A stretch of 43,299 bases of DNA. Source: Crocinitomicaceae bacterium (lineage in GTDB: Bacteria > Bacteroidota > Bacteroidia > Flavobacteriales_D > Crocinitomicaceae). The position numbers and the translations under genes were made by a program. This document shows positions 4,546 to 13,453 of the stretch, one piece after another (positions within the stretch are counted from its first letter, which is position 1; every line of letters begins with the position of its first letter). Below the pieces are notes generated by a model. It searched no databases and was not told the origin of the DNA. It saw only the letters and a program-made list of their open reading frames with translations. The stretch is from NCBI GenBank assembly GCA_022447665.1, contig JAKVAQ010000040.1, positions 1 to 43,299 of the forward strand. Direction: 5' to 3'.

Positions 4546-5622
4546 TTAGGCTGCTTTAGAGAGCTGTATTGTTTTTCTTTTTTCTTGTTGAATTGACTCG
4601 TAAAGCTGATTATACTTCCTAGAGAGTCTTATATAATTGATGATTTCAATGCAGAGTACCATTGTGGTATAGATTATAGCTTGAAGAGCAAGAATTTTAA
4701 ATAAGCTCGATTCAAATATTACTCCGCTCACATGCATCAATAATTGAATGGTTAGGGTTAAAACTATAATCTGAAATGGCGATAGTTTGAAGTTTAACAA
4801 TAAGTGATGAAAATGCCTTCTATCTGCTTTCATTGGGGATTTTCGTTCTAGAATTCTACTGAAAAATACTCTTGCTTCATCCAATAAAGGGAAACTTGCA
4901 AGACCTACTAAAGAACCCGTAGTTTCTAAGGTTGGGTTTGCATTTATCCCGTATAAAAGGCATCCGGCTAAGAAGAACCCTAGTACTAAGGAACCCGTGT
5001 CACCCATAAATACTTTTGCTGGAGCGAAATTCTGCTTGAGAAATACCATAACTCCAATAGCCATTATTCCAGCTGTCGCACCCCATGAATTTTCTTCTAT
5101 ACTAAAAAAATAAAAAGATAAAAACACGAAAGAGTAGAGGGTAATACTACCTAAATATCCGTCCATACCATCTAAGAGATTAATACCATTCACCAAGGCA
5201 ACTATTACAAATACCGTTAAGGGAAAATCAAGGCCAAAATTTTGGATGTTGAACATCAATTCTGATATTGGAAGTGGATCTAGAAAATAAATAATGGGAA
5301 TTGCCAGAGAAATCTGAACAATCAGTTTGAATTTAGCTGACAGATTTCTCCTATCATCCCAAAACCCAACAATTCCCATTACTACCCCACAAATCAAAGT
5401 TATTAAGAGTTTTGTATCTGAACTGAATAGAATTAGTAGAACTATTCCTTGAATTATAAATAGAATCCCTGCAGAAGTGAGTGTTTGATACTTGTGTTTT
5501 TTACGTCCGCCAGGATTGTCGTATTGTCCGACTTTAGCTAAAAAATAAGTCACGACTTTCATTAATAACAGCGTAGTCATAAGACTTAAGCCAAAGTAAA
5601 ATATGTAGTCTAGATTTTCCAT
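4546..5622 (-). CDS. WecA/MraY-like undecaprenyl-phosphate sugar-1-phosphate transferase
   Basis: This 358-residue polytopic inner-membrane protein of the polyprenyl-phosphate GlcNAc/MurNAc-1-phosphate transferase family would start repeat-unit synthesis by loading a HexNAc-1-phosphate onto undecaprenyl phosphate. The family motifs are visible: DD at 89-90 (GFWDDRRN), NLLDGMDG at 148-155, FMGDTGS at 205-211 and the cytosolic DRRHFHHLL at 267-275. Length and motifs fit the WecA/TagO/WbpL group rather than MraY, and the location at the end of an EPS cluster without peptidoglycan genes supports this. It starts two bases after the upstream glycosyltransferase stop. The sugar specificity cannot be read from the sequence. 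Confidence 0.9.
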   Translation of the reverse strand: MENLDYIFYFGLSLMTTLLLMKVVTYFLAKVGQYDNPGGRKKHKYQTLTSAGILFIIQGIVLLILFSSDTKLLITLICGVVMGIVGFWDDRRNLSAKFKLIVQISLAIPIIYFLDPLPISELMFNIQNFGLDFPLTVFVIVALVNGINLLDGMDGYLGSITLYSFVFLSFYFFSIEENSWGATAGIMAIGVMVFLKQNFAPAKVFMGDTGSLVLGFFLAGCLLYGINANPTLETTGSLVGLASFPLLDEARVFFSRILERKSPMKADRRHFHHLLLNFKLSPFQIIVLTLTIQLLMHVSGVIFESSLFKILALQAIIYTTMVLCIEIINYIRLSRKYNQLYESIQQEKRKTIQLSKAA

Positions 5623-5624
5623 AA

Positions 5625-6842
5625 TTATTCGTAAAATGATTTAGAACTAGCAAGATGTGCGTACCCTTTTTGAGCTAATTTTCTTTTATCTACACCCTCA
5701 AATGAACTATTAATCTTTTGTCTTCTGTAGCCAAAAGCAAAGCTTTCGAATAAACTCTTGTATTGTGCGGCAATGTAATCCCATGTGTAAAAGTTTTTCG
5801 CGATCTTTTTCAAGTTATAAGAGGTTCTCAGCATATCATAGTATGAGAAGATAATGATGCATTTTTCCAACTCTTTTGCATTAGAGAAATAGATTGCTTC
5901 ATTATGAGTAGTGAATCGATTGAAACTGACGTCGAACGCAAGGACAGGCAGGCCAAGATACATGGCTTCCACCAATGAAGGATTAGTTCCGCCGGCGCTA
6001 TGGCCATGAATATATACGTGACAATTACTTCTGAGTTTGTCTAGTGCTACTTGATTATAAATGGGATCAAGCAGAAAGATATTCTTATATCCGCTATAAC
6101 TTGATTTAAGATTTTTACCATATTCGCTATTTTCCCAATTTCCAACTACGACTAAATTTTTACGTGGAATGTTACTGAAAGCTTTAAGTATCATTTCAAC
6201 ATTATTTTCGGGTTCTATTCGGGCTACTTTAAATGCATAAGGCGCTCTTGAGAAGGGATACTTTTTATAATCTTCGGGCTCCAAATTTACTTTTAAACAG
6301 TGGTCTGCCCCATAGGCTATGTAGTGGCTACATGTTTTGTAGTATTGTGAAGTGTAGCGTTTAATAGCGTGGTTGTCGGTTATATCTGCATGAGAAAAAC
6401 GAACCGCGACTCTCTCAGAAAATTTTAAAAACGCTCTTGCTTTTTTAGACCATTTGGTTCTTCTCCATTCCATTCCATCAATATTCACAACAATTTTCTT
6501 GTTTGTGAAGAATCTTAAAAATGGAACAAATAAACCACCAGAAACCCCTAGGATAAGAATTATGTCTGAACAAAAAATAGCGTGAATCATGGAGATGAAA
6601 TCGTACACAACACTCGAAGCACCGTTTGCTGAGAAGGGTAAATAATAAACACGTGCTTTATTAAAGGTTTTTACACGTTCTTCTTTCTTGTACATTTTAG
6701 TACTTGCATAAACCTTAAAATCATAGGTGTCGTTTAGTTCTTCTACTAAATGATGTGCTAAGGTTTCAAATCCTCCGTATCGAGCTGGGATACCTGCGGT
6801 TCCGACAATTGCTACACGTTTTTTGTTTCTTTTCGTTTTCAT
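5625..6842 (-). CDS. Glycosyltransferase family 4 with N-terminal DUF1972 domain
   Basis: The 405-residue protein has an N-terminal KKRVAIVGTAGIPARYGGFETL segment typical of DUF1972 donors and acceptors in capsule rhamnosyl- and galactosyltransferases. The C-terminal GT-B half has the family-4 ExxxxxxxE-type region HSAGGTNPSLVEAMYLGLPVLAFD (about 275-300). It is cytosolic. The likely role is adding the second sugar to the lipid-linked primer made by the adjacent WecA-like enzyme. It is the first gene of the third EPS block, with 115 nt of intergenic sequence upstream carrying a candidate activator site. Sugar specificity is unknown. The only early methionine is residue 1, so the start is fixed. 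Confidence 0.85.
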   Translation of the reverse strand: MKTKRNKKRVAIVGTAGIPARYGGFETLAHHLVEELNDTYDFKVYASTKMYKKEERVKTFNKARVYYLPFSANGASSVVYDFISMIHAIFCSDIILILGVSGGLFVPFLRFFTNKKIVVNIDGMEWRRTKWSKKARAFLKFSERVAVRFSHADITDNHAIKRYTSQYYKTCSHYIAYGADHCLKVNLEPEDYKKYPFSRAPYAFKVARIEPENNVEMILKAFSNIPRKNLVVVGNWENSEYGKNLKSSYSGYKNIFLLDPIYNQVALDKLRSNCHVYIHGHSAGGTNPSLVEAMYLGLPVLAFDVSFNRFTTHNEAIYFSNAKELEKCIIIFSYYDMLRTSYNLKKIAKNFYTWDYIAAQYKSLFESFAFGYRRQKINSSFEGVDKRKLAQKGYAHLASSKSFYE

Positions 6843-6866
6843 ATTTATTCTTATGCCAAAGGAGAG

Positions 6867-6941
6867 GCCAAACAGTTTAAATAACAGATAATCAAATATT
6901 TAATATTGTTTTACAGTGAAGGTTTTTCCCAATTTGAAACA
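6867..6941 (-). promoter_or_regulatory. Candidate regulatory region of EPS block 3 (site C)
   Basis: A half-conserved palindrome, TTTCCC-AATTT-GAAACA (6925-6941), matches the left arm of the sites in front of the other EPS blocks; its right arm is degenerate. About 55-70 nt downstream on the minus strand, TTGGCC-TCTCC-TTTGG (around 6867-6872 for the -24 part) resembles a sigma-54 -24/-12 promoter with GG and G at the right spacing but not the final C. A perfect 9-bp inverted repeat (AATTTGAAA) overlaps at 6931-6954. Confidence 0.35.
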
Positions 6942-6957
6942 ATTATTTCAAATTGAA

Positions 6958-8079
6958 TCAAGCTACTGCCTTTAGCCATCTCGTTTTAAAAGCATCGAGA
7001 GTGAAATTTTTATTAAATATCCTTTTCCCATTGAGCCCCATTCCAAAGGCCATGTTTCTGTTCTGAATAAAAGCGCTGATTTTTTCAGCGAGTGCTTCCG
7101 GAGAATCAGGATCAATTAAGAATCCACTTTGCATATTCTTAACAGCTTCCACAGCACCACCATGATTGGTTGCGATTACCGCCTTTCCTGCGGACATGGC
7201 TTCTAGAACTGTAGTAGGAAATGGATCCCTCATTTGGGATGGAATTAAACATACATCAGCCTTTGCAAGCTCAGAAGAAATGTCGTTGACAAAAGGGATA
7301 TGGTTAATAACATCGTGCAAGTGATTCTTCTCAATCTCCGACCTTAATTCGTCTAATAGAAATTCCTTACCAGCCAATGTGCTTCCGACAAGGTTAAAGT
7401 TAGCTTGTCGTAATAAATCCTTGTCAATTAGCTGGAGTGCTTCAAGCAAAAACCATTGACCTTTTTCTGGTTTGATTCTTCCAAACAAATAAAATTGAAC
7501 CTTTTTATTGTCGGGTTCCTTTACGTTTACATGAACAGGATTTATTCCGTTATGCACAACCTTAACCTTGTGCGCGTATCTACTTTCAGATTTTAAAAGA
7601 TTTTCAGCAACAGGAGAACTCACGCATATAACTTTATTGCAATGTTTTAACGCAATTTTAGACGTTAGTTTTCTAGCTAATTTGGGATTATCTATGATTT
7701 CATGAACATGGATTAATTTTTGAATGGTTAAATCCTTGAGCATGTAGGCAATCGGAGAACAGGCCAAGGTATTAATGTAAACCTGGTCGAATTTATATTT
7801 CGAAAATTCTGATTTCATTAGTCTCTTAAATGCTCGATATTGTTTGAAAAAGCGAACAAGTTTAGAAGGCTTCTTTAAATCCCTATAGAACAAAGGCATG
7901 TTCATAGATATTTTAACCATTGCATCAGGTAGATTCCTCTCGATAAATTGTACTAAGGGACCATTTTTAGGTAAATAAATTACGGGTTGATAATCGAGCA
8001 TTGATTGAAGTGCTAAAACTAAAATTCTATCTGCTCCATATAATTCTGAACTAGGGTGAAATACTGCTATCTTTTTCAT
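6958..8079 (-). CDS. Glycosyltransferase family 4
   Basis: This 373-residue GT-B fold enzyme has an N-terminal domain starting MKKIAVFHPSSELYGADRIL, with the acceptor-side glycine-rich loop usual in family 4. The C-terminal donor-binding domain has FYLFGRIKPEKGQWFLLEAL (about 197-216), and the conserved DPFPTTVLEAMSAGKAVIAT motif (about 282-300) carries the nucleotide-sugar-binding glutamate. It is cytosolic, with no membrane segment. It is the last gene of EPS block 2 and lies two bases after the preceding glycosyltransferase stop. It adds one sugar of the repeat unit; donor and linkage are unknown. Confidence 0.87.
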   Translation of the reverse strand: MKKIAVFHPSSELYGADRILVLALQSMLDYQPVIYLPKNGPLVQFIERNLPDAMVKISMNMPLFYRDLKKPSKLVRFFKQYRAFKRLMKSEFSKYKFDQVYINTLACSPIAYMLKDLTIQKLIHVHEIIDNPKLARKLTSKIALKHCNKVICVSSPVAENLLKSESRYAHKVKVVHNGINPVHVNVKEPDNKKVQFYLFGRIKPEKGQWFLLEALQLIDKDLLRQANFNLVGSTLAGKEFLLDELRSEIEKNHLHDVINHIPFVNDISSELAKADVCLIPSQMRDPFPTTVLEAMSAGKAVIATNHGGAVEAVKNMQSGFLIDPDSPEALAEKISAFIQNRNMAFGMGLNGKRIFNKNFTLDAFKTRWLKAVA

Positions 8080-8081
8080 GA

Positions 8082-9347
8082 TTAAAATTGTGTTATCAGG
8101 TTTTTATTCGTTTCTGCGTTTATTACTTTCTCGTATTGCTCGTTTATAATTTTGGCTTTCTTTTTCCAAGAGAATTTTTCTTTTCCATAATGACAGGCGT
8201 TTTTACTCATCTTCTTATAGAGATCCGGTGTTCTGTAAAGCCGATTCATGCCTCTGGCAAAATCTTCTGAGGTTTGGTTATAATTAGATACTTCTACTCG
8301 TATTGCATTGGAATCATCGCATAGTTCCCCTGGCCCAAAATTCTTAAGACAAACCACCGGTAATCCCATAGCTAAGGCTTCTGGAACGACCATGCCTGCA
8401 CCTTCGTGTGAGCCAAATACGAAGACGCTTGAAGATTCATAGATTCCCTGCATTTTGTCTTTTTCAACCCACTCGATAAATTCAACTGCTTCATTGACTC
8501 CCAACTTTTCTGAAAGTCGTTTTAAATATTCACTGTCTTCTCCTTTGCCTACAATTTTTAGGTTGACTTTTTCCTTCTCTCTTTCATTAAGATTTTCATA
8601 GAATATTTTAAAAGCTTCAATAACGAGATCGAATCCTTTCATGTACATAAGTCGGCCTACAGAAAGAAAAGTGAATTTTTCATTTTCTAATCGATCCTTT
8701 GAGCTGAATTTTTCGGTCGCAACTGCGGGTAGAATAATTGTTTTATTGCTGTTTAATTTGGCGACCTTCTCAACGGAGGAATTAATAACGAATATTTTTT
8801 CCGCTGAATTTTTACTCATATAAAAGCTAGGAAGTAAGGTTCTCATTCCCCATTTTACCGAGTAATAAAGTCTATCTTTAAATAAAGACTGGTTTCTTTT
8901 TGAGCCTCTAATAAACTCCTTTGACATTTTTGGATGGTGTCCTATTGGTCCCCAAAAAACCGGTTTTCCTAGTTTCCAGAGAAATTGTGGATGGCTATCA
9001 CTGTGAAAATTTAAAGCGTGTACAATATCAAATTCAATGTTTTGCTCTTTTATAAATTTCACTATACCTCTTTGCCATAAATAGTAATACAGTACATAAC
9101 CTCTTTCACCAATTTTCTTTTTCCATTTCATGGCAAATTTTGAAAGGTCGAAATACAAGAAGTTCAAATTTTTAAACCTATTATCTTTTACCTCATTCAT
9201 GTATTTTTCGATAGCTGGCCTATTGTTAATTCTTGTGATTACAGTGATTTCATGGTAGGCTGCCAGTTCCAAACTGATATTCCAACCTGTTCCATCTTCC
9301 GATCCTTTGTAAGGATTTACTGCGTATGCTGTTATTAGTACTTTCAT
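8082..9347 (-). CDS. Glycosyltransferase family 4
   Basis: The 421-residue enzyme begins MKVLITAYAVNPYKGSEDGTGWNISLELA, the start seen in a subgroup of GT4 enzymes from polysaccharide loci. In the middle it has HALNFHSDSHPQFLWKLGKPVFWGPIGHHP, a region conserved in that subgroup. The donor domain has FTFLSVGRLMYMKGFDLVIEAF (about 225-245) and the signature EGAGMVVPEALAMGLPVVCL (about 315-335) with the nucleotide-sugar-binding residues. It is cytosolic and adds one sugar of the EPS repeat. It lies 10 nt after the fusion protein gene in block 2. Sugar specificity is not readable. Confidence 0.87.
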   Translation of the reverse strand: MKVLITAYAVNPYKGSEDGTGWNISLELAAYHEITVITRINNRPAIEKYMNEVKDNRFKNLNFLYFDLSKFAMKWKKKIGERGYVLYYYLWQRGIVKFIKEQNIEFDIVHALNFHSDSHPQFLWKLGKPVFWGPIGHHPKMSKEFIRGSKRNQSLFKDRLYYSVKWGMRTLLPSFYMSKNSAEKIFVINSSVEKVAKLNSNKTIILPAVATEKFSSKDRLENEKFTFLSVGRLMYMKGFDLVIEAFKIFYENLNEREKEKVNLKIVGKGEDSEYLKRLSEKLGVNEAVEFIEWVEKDKMQGIYESSSVFVFGSHEGAGMVVPEALAMGLPVVCLKNFGPGELCDDSNAIRVEVSNYNQTSEDFARGMNRLYRTPDLYKKMSKNACHYGKEKFSWKKKAKIINEQYEKVINAETNKNLITQF

Positions 9348-9357
9348 GACTTGTTAA

Positions 9358-12012
9358 TTAAGCTGCGTTTTTATCGTTGATTAAATGAATGATTTGTTGG
9401 ATAGAGGTCCCTAAATGATCATTTTTTAATCGGTAATAATTTCCTTTTTGATTCTTAGAAAAATCTTCGAATAATTCGTGATAGTTACTTGTCAGTTCCA
9501 CTATTTCACCCCTGGTAAGCTCCTCTTTTCTTGAAAGAATTACTTCTGGATCGTTATACAGGAAAAAATTGGATTTTGGTTTATCTATGAATTTATAAAA
9601 CCACTTAATAACCTGCTTTTTTAAGGTGATATTTGACCTTTTAGCATCATTGATGAAGTCAAAATAGTACCTGTCATAAATTACCGTTATACCGCGGTAT
9701 GAATATTTGATTTTGACATAAATTTGACCAACTAAGTAATCGGTTAAATAATATGCAAATCGCAGCGTGGAAGATATCAGAGATTTATTTGTACCGCTTC
9801 GAGGTAAGGTTGAAGACGCTACTTTTTCAGCCTCATCTTTACCGCCGTGTTTTATTGAACTTAGAATGGGTAAGATTCCTGGTCTATGTCTAAGTACGAC
9901 TACTTTTCTTCTATATTTATTTTCAAGTATAGATTTGATTTCATTTAGAATTGTAGTTTTTCCAGCTCCATCTACCCCTGAGAAGGTAATGACTTCACCC
10001 CTATTTTTTCGAAAGAGGATAATAGAGTCTGACACATATTTCAAACTCAGGATTATCCTTTTAAATAGACCATTCTTGCGATTAACAAGTTTTTTTACTT
10101 TTTTAAATTCTTCAACTTTAAGTAATGAACCGAGTACTATTTTTTGCTCTGCTCCACTTAAAACATGGTTTAATGTTCTAGGAAGTACCTCTGTTCTGTA
10201 AATCTCAAAAAGTCTGCTGTATTTTAATGGGACAAAGGAGTCATTGAGACTATAGAAGTTCTTAATATAGAGAAGGTTGTGTTCTAGAATAGGCTTTTTA
10301 ACTTGACCTTTCATTCGTGCATGTAGAAGTACTTTTTTCGAATCCATATATTTTTTAGACTTTCGAACAAATTCTTGAATTAGGTCAATACTCACATATT
10401 GACCATTCATTAGATGTATATCGAAAGTAGACATGAATGAAAGCTCAACCTCTGAAGTGCTTCTTACCAAATAGTGATCATTGATAAATTCTCTGATTGC
10501 GTTGAGGGCTTTTTTGTCACCCACAAAGTCTAAATCACTTGTTCTACTGAGTTGTGTAAATGAATCCAAACTCGTCTTGAGCCAAGCATAGTTTTGATCT
10601 TTCATTCTGGCCTCCAAATCAGCAAGAAATAGAGCTCTTTCATCTTTTGAAGTCGTTTCAAATTGTAATAAAGAACAAGCCTTTACGATATTGGTTAGAA
10701 TTCTACTTTGAGCGTAGTTTAATTCCTTTTCTTTGCTGAATTGAGCTACGTACTTACTACCATAGCCTAAGAGAAATAATTGAAAATAAAAGGTTTTATT
10801 GATGTTGAATTTATTGATTAAGTATTTGACTTTAGGAAGGTCAAGCGCCTCTTTGATACTCTCGTGAATTTCTTTTTCTCCTTTATTCTGAATCAAGGTA
10901 GTAGATTGCATGATGAAGTAGAATAAATCAAACAGGACGGGATAATCTTTGCCCATTGCTTCCCAATCTATAATGTGTAATTGTTTTTTTCCTGTACGGG
11001 CATTCCATGGCGTGAAATCTCCGTGACTCAAACTACTGTATATGTGAGTGTTCGCTTTAATTTTCTCTTTGAGATAGTTTAATTTTTTGTAAGCAGGATC
11101 AAGTTTCTGTGAATTAGCATTTTTGATTATATCTAGATTATATAAAATAGATGACCAGAAGCTTGTTCGTGAAAGTTTCTCGTGTTTTAAGGTGTGAAGA
11201 GTCATTTCTTTTAATGCTCTTGCATGTTGGTTTGAGAAAGTAGGACTAGGATTTGTGCCTTTCAGAATATCAACCGTTGAAATTCCATAGCCGCTAGAGG
11301 TTTTTGAAACGGAAGGAAATATAAAGTCCTTTAGATTGTAGTGTTTTATAATTCGCAGATTTCTACATTCTCTTTCTATTAGCATTTTTGAGTACCCATT
11401 GATTGGTAGTTTCACAAATTGAGTCCTTCGGTTTGCTTGATGCTTTGCTACGACAATTTTTTGTTCTATACCCTTAGGTCCGAATGAAATACTGAATTCA
11501 TTTGCGTTTATATCATCAAACTTGTTAAAGTAAAAGTCTTCTTTTCCTAAAAGTGAGAAGTTTGAAAACAGAATAGTGTTTAGCCTAGAAAGTTGAACTA
11601 TTTTGAGTAGTAGGGCTATACTTTTTGAACGAATTGAGTTCGTTTGAAAAAACGTTAAATACTTAGCAAAAATTGAGTTTTTCTTGCTCAACCATTTAAT
11701 TGATCCATCATTGTTTTTAATGACTTGTAATTGCGCTTGATGACTAAAATTGTCATCTTTAATCTTTTTGCCGAAGTCAAGAATATAAGGGAATTCGTTT
11801 AAAGCATAACCTTGGTATTGAATAAGTTCACCAGCAAGATTTATTAATACTGGTACTACATCTTCTCTTTGAATTTCATGTTGAGATACGATGTCATATT
11901 TTACTCTTCCGTAAGGGTCAAATATGTAAAGTAAGGCATTAGGTCCTGCTATCATCCTAGATAGCTTTAGTAGGTCTGAGTAAGTGTACTTGTTTTTATT
12001 GGTTAGTGACAT
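9358..12012 (-). CDS. Multidomain protein: APH-like kinase, nucleotidyltransferase-like and thymidylate-kinase-like P-loop domains
   Basis: This 884-residue protein combines three apparently different modules. Residues about 180-450 resemble the aminoglycoside phosphotransferase/choline kinase fold, with catalytic HGDFTPWN (330-337) and metal-binding IDWE (348-351). Residues about 485-620 contain a DxD pair (D493, D495 in SDLDFVGD) and a later DIHL/SIDL (D531, D543), as in pol-beta-like nucleotidyltransferases. Residues about 670-880 are a P-loop domain with Walker A SGVDGAGKTT (678-687) and a DRY triad (780-782), as in thymidylate kinases. It is first in EPS block 2, before two glycosyltransferases. 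A role in making or attaching a phosphorylated or nucleotide-activated substituent is plausible but unproven. Motifs are seen; the substrate is unknown. Confidence 0.75.
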   Translation of the reverse strand: MSLTNKNKYTYSDLLKLSRMIAGPNALLYIFDPYGRVKYDIVSQHEIQREDVVPVLINLAGELIQYQGYALNEFPYILDFGKKIKDDNFSHQAQLQVIKNNDGSIKWLSKKNSIFAKYLTFFQTNSIRSKSIALLLKIVQLSRLNTILFSNFSLLGKEDFYFNKFDDINANEFSISFGPKGIEQKIVVAKHQANRRTQFVKLPINGYSKMLIERECRNLRIIKHYNLKDFIFPSVSKTSSGYGISTVDILKGTNPSPTFSNQHARALKEMTLHTLKHEKLSRTSFWSSILYNLDIIKNANSQKLDPAYKKLNYLKEKIKANTHIYSSLSHGDFTPWNARTGKKQLHIIDWEAMGKDYPVLFDLFYFIMQSTTLIQNKGEKEIHESIKEALDLPKVKYLINKFNINKTFYFQLFLLGYGSKYVAQFSKEKELNYAQSRILTNIVKACSLLQFETTSKDERALFLADLEARMKDQNYAWLKTSLDSFTQLSRTSDLDFVGDKKALNAIREFINDHYLVRSTSEVELSFMSTFDIHLMNGQYVSIDLIQEFVRKSKKYMDSKKVLLHARMKGQVKKPILEHNLLYIKNFYSLNDSFVPLKYSRLFEIYRTEVLPRTLNHVLSGAEQKIVLGSLLKVEEFKKVKKLVNRKNGLFKRIILSLKYVSDSIILFRKNRGEVITFSGVDGAGKTTILNEIKSILENKYRRKVVVLRHRPGILPILSSIKHGGKDEAEKVASSTLPRSGTNKSLISSTLRFAYYLTDYLVGQIYVKIKYSYRGITVIYDRYYFDFINDAKRSNITLKKQVIKWFYKFIDKPKSNFFLYNDPEVILSRKEELTRGEIVELTSNYHELFEDFSKNQKGNYYRLKNDHLGTSIQQIIHLINDKNAA

Positions 12013-12044
12013 GATCTGTGTTTTGTAATAGCATTAACAACTTT

Positions 12045-12139
12045 ATGCCATTTATATAACGAACATTAAATCAGTCAATTAAATAATTGAGTAGATGCAA
12101 AGCTTTCCCGTGATAAAACTGAATTCCCAAAATGGGAGT
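12045..12139 (-). promoter_or_regulatory. Candidate regulatory region of EPS block 2 (site B)
   Basis: The palindrome ATTCCC-AAAAT-GGGAGT (12123-12139, one arm mismatch) lies just after the wzy stop. A -24-like TGGCAT (12045-12050) is about 75 nt downstream on the minus strand and 38 nt before the ATG, but its -12 element is poor (TTGT one base too close). An extra half-site TTTCCCG lies near 12103. The arrangement resembles the region before block 1. Confidence 0.45.
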
Positions 12140-13453
12140 TTAGAATTTAAGCTCTTGATACTTGTTTTGGAAGAAGGTCATCTTAATTTTTTCCTTGCTC
12201 GTAAGATTCTTTTTTTCTTCGAACAGGAAAATGAAAATTAATATTTGCCAGAACAATATGCCGTAATTCGCTTCTCCATATATTCCAAATTCAGTGAATG
12301 AATTAATCACAATTGGAATAAAAAGTGCGATAAAAAAGGGACGGTAAGTGTGGTTTGGTCTTCTTACGAAGAGCTTGATTGTTAAAACGAAATTAAGCAA
12401 TGCTATGAATAATCCCACGAATCCCAAATTCATTAATACTTGCATAAAGGTATTGTGAGTCATTTTGCCAGGGTAGGTATTTAGACCCTGAAAGTAGTCC
12501 GTATAATTAATTCTCATAAAACCATATCCAAAAAATGGTTCCTTTATAATTCCTTCTTTTAAAAGTGCCTCCCAAAATGGAAGTCGACCAGTCATGCTTA
12601 ATACTTCTTCCACACCACCATCTTCCTTAAAAATGACTTCTTTAACAGCAATCGGGGCTATCAACAACATTGTTAGAATTAATCCAATTTTTAGTTTTTT
12701 GTTTTCTGATCTAAGAACTAATATTCCAAGAATCAACAAGAAACCTATTAATGAAGACCTACTTGATGTTAGCATTAAAATGATTAATGCTCCAACTAAA
12801 GCTAGAATTGGCCAGACTTTTCGCCATCCTATATATTTAGAGATTTGTATGTAGGACATTGCACCGAGAATACTGGCAAGCATTCCTAGTTCGTTGGGAT
12901 TCATTATCCAGCCTCCGAGCCTCGTTTCTTCTCCACCTCGCATTTCTCTGTAGAAATAGTCAGGTAAAATGAAAGAGCCCAAAATAAAAATTAAGATAAT
13001 TGGAAATGATGCTTTCATGAAAAGATCGATAATATCAATATACTTTTCTGGGAAAAAGTAATTTACGGTATATATAACTTGAAAGAATAAGTAAACAAAT
13101 ACAAAACTCTCGAATGTCATAGACCACTGTAAAACTGAGTATCCGGGATCTGTTGACCATGTGAATGAAATGAATCCAATTAGGAGATAAATACTGTAGA
13201 ACCAAAGGTGTAGGGTGTTACTTAAATGGAACATGTTTAGGCATCCCATTTTTCTGAGTTGCCATAAAATATAAATGGTCATTCCGCTCATTCCAACGCG
13301 AGTGATTATTTTGTATACCTGAGTTATTGCCTTTACATCTGTAATAGAAAAGTACCCACCAATTTTAAAGAATAAGATGATGACCAATATTGTCTTGATA
13401 TGTCTAAGCCAAAAAGGAGCTCTAGGCTGCATAAGCTTTACTAAATTCTTCAA
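12140..13453 (-). CDS. wzy: O-antigen ligase/polymerase family membrane protein (Wzy-like)
   Basis: The 437-residue protein has about ten to twelve membrane segments and a large periplasmic loop around residues 280-325, which contains the conserved stretch GRLPFWEALLKEGIIKEPFFGYG and a TYPGKMTHNTFMQVLMNLG segment whose HN pair is typical of the O-antigen ligase/polymerase domain. In a Wzx/Wzy locus it would polymerise flipped repeat units at the periplasmic face. The long start overlaps the upstream glycosyltransferase by 32 nt; a second Met (MQPRAP, at 13432) would shorten the overlap to 11 nt and is about as likely. It is the last gene of EPS block 1. A ligase rather than polymerase role cannot be excluded. 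Confidence 0.83.
   Translation of the reverse strand: MKNLVKLMQPRAPFWLRHIKTILVIILFFKIGGYFSITDVKAITQVYKIITRVGMSGMTIYILWQLRKMGCLNMFHLSNTLHLWFYSIYLLIGFISFTWSTDPGYSVLQWSMTFESFVFVYLFFQVIYTVNYFFPEKYIDIIDLFMKASFPIILIFILGSFILPDYFYREMRGGEETRLGGWIMNPNELGMLASILGAMSYIQISKYIGWRKVWPILALVGALIILMLTSSRSSLIGFLLILGILVLRSENKKLKIGLILTMLLIAPIAVKEVIFKEDGGVEEVLSMTGRLPFWEALLKEGIIKEPFFGYGFMRINYTDYFQGLNTYPGKMTHNTFMQVLMNLGFVGLFIALLNFVLTIKLFVRRPNHTYRPFFIALFIPIVINSFTEFGIYGEANYGILFWQILIFIFLFEEKKNLTSKEKIKMTFFQNKYQELKF

Noticed and set aside
6931-6954. Perfect inverted repeat AATTTGAAA...TTTCAAATT as a terminator of block 2
   Set aside because: It lies just after the stop on the minus strand, but no T-tract follows, so termination is not supported; it may still be a protein-binding site.
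9767-10201. A 144-codon plus-strand frame opposite the fusion protein
   Set aside because: It lies antisense to the P-loop and linker part of a clearly coding gene; its composition is that of a reverse-strand shadow.
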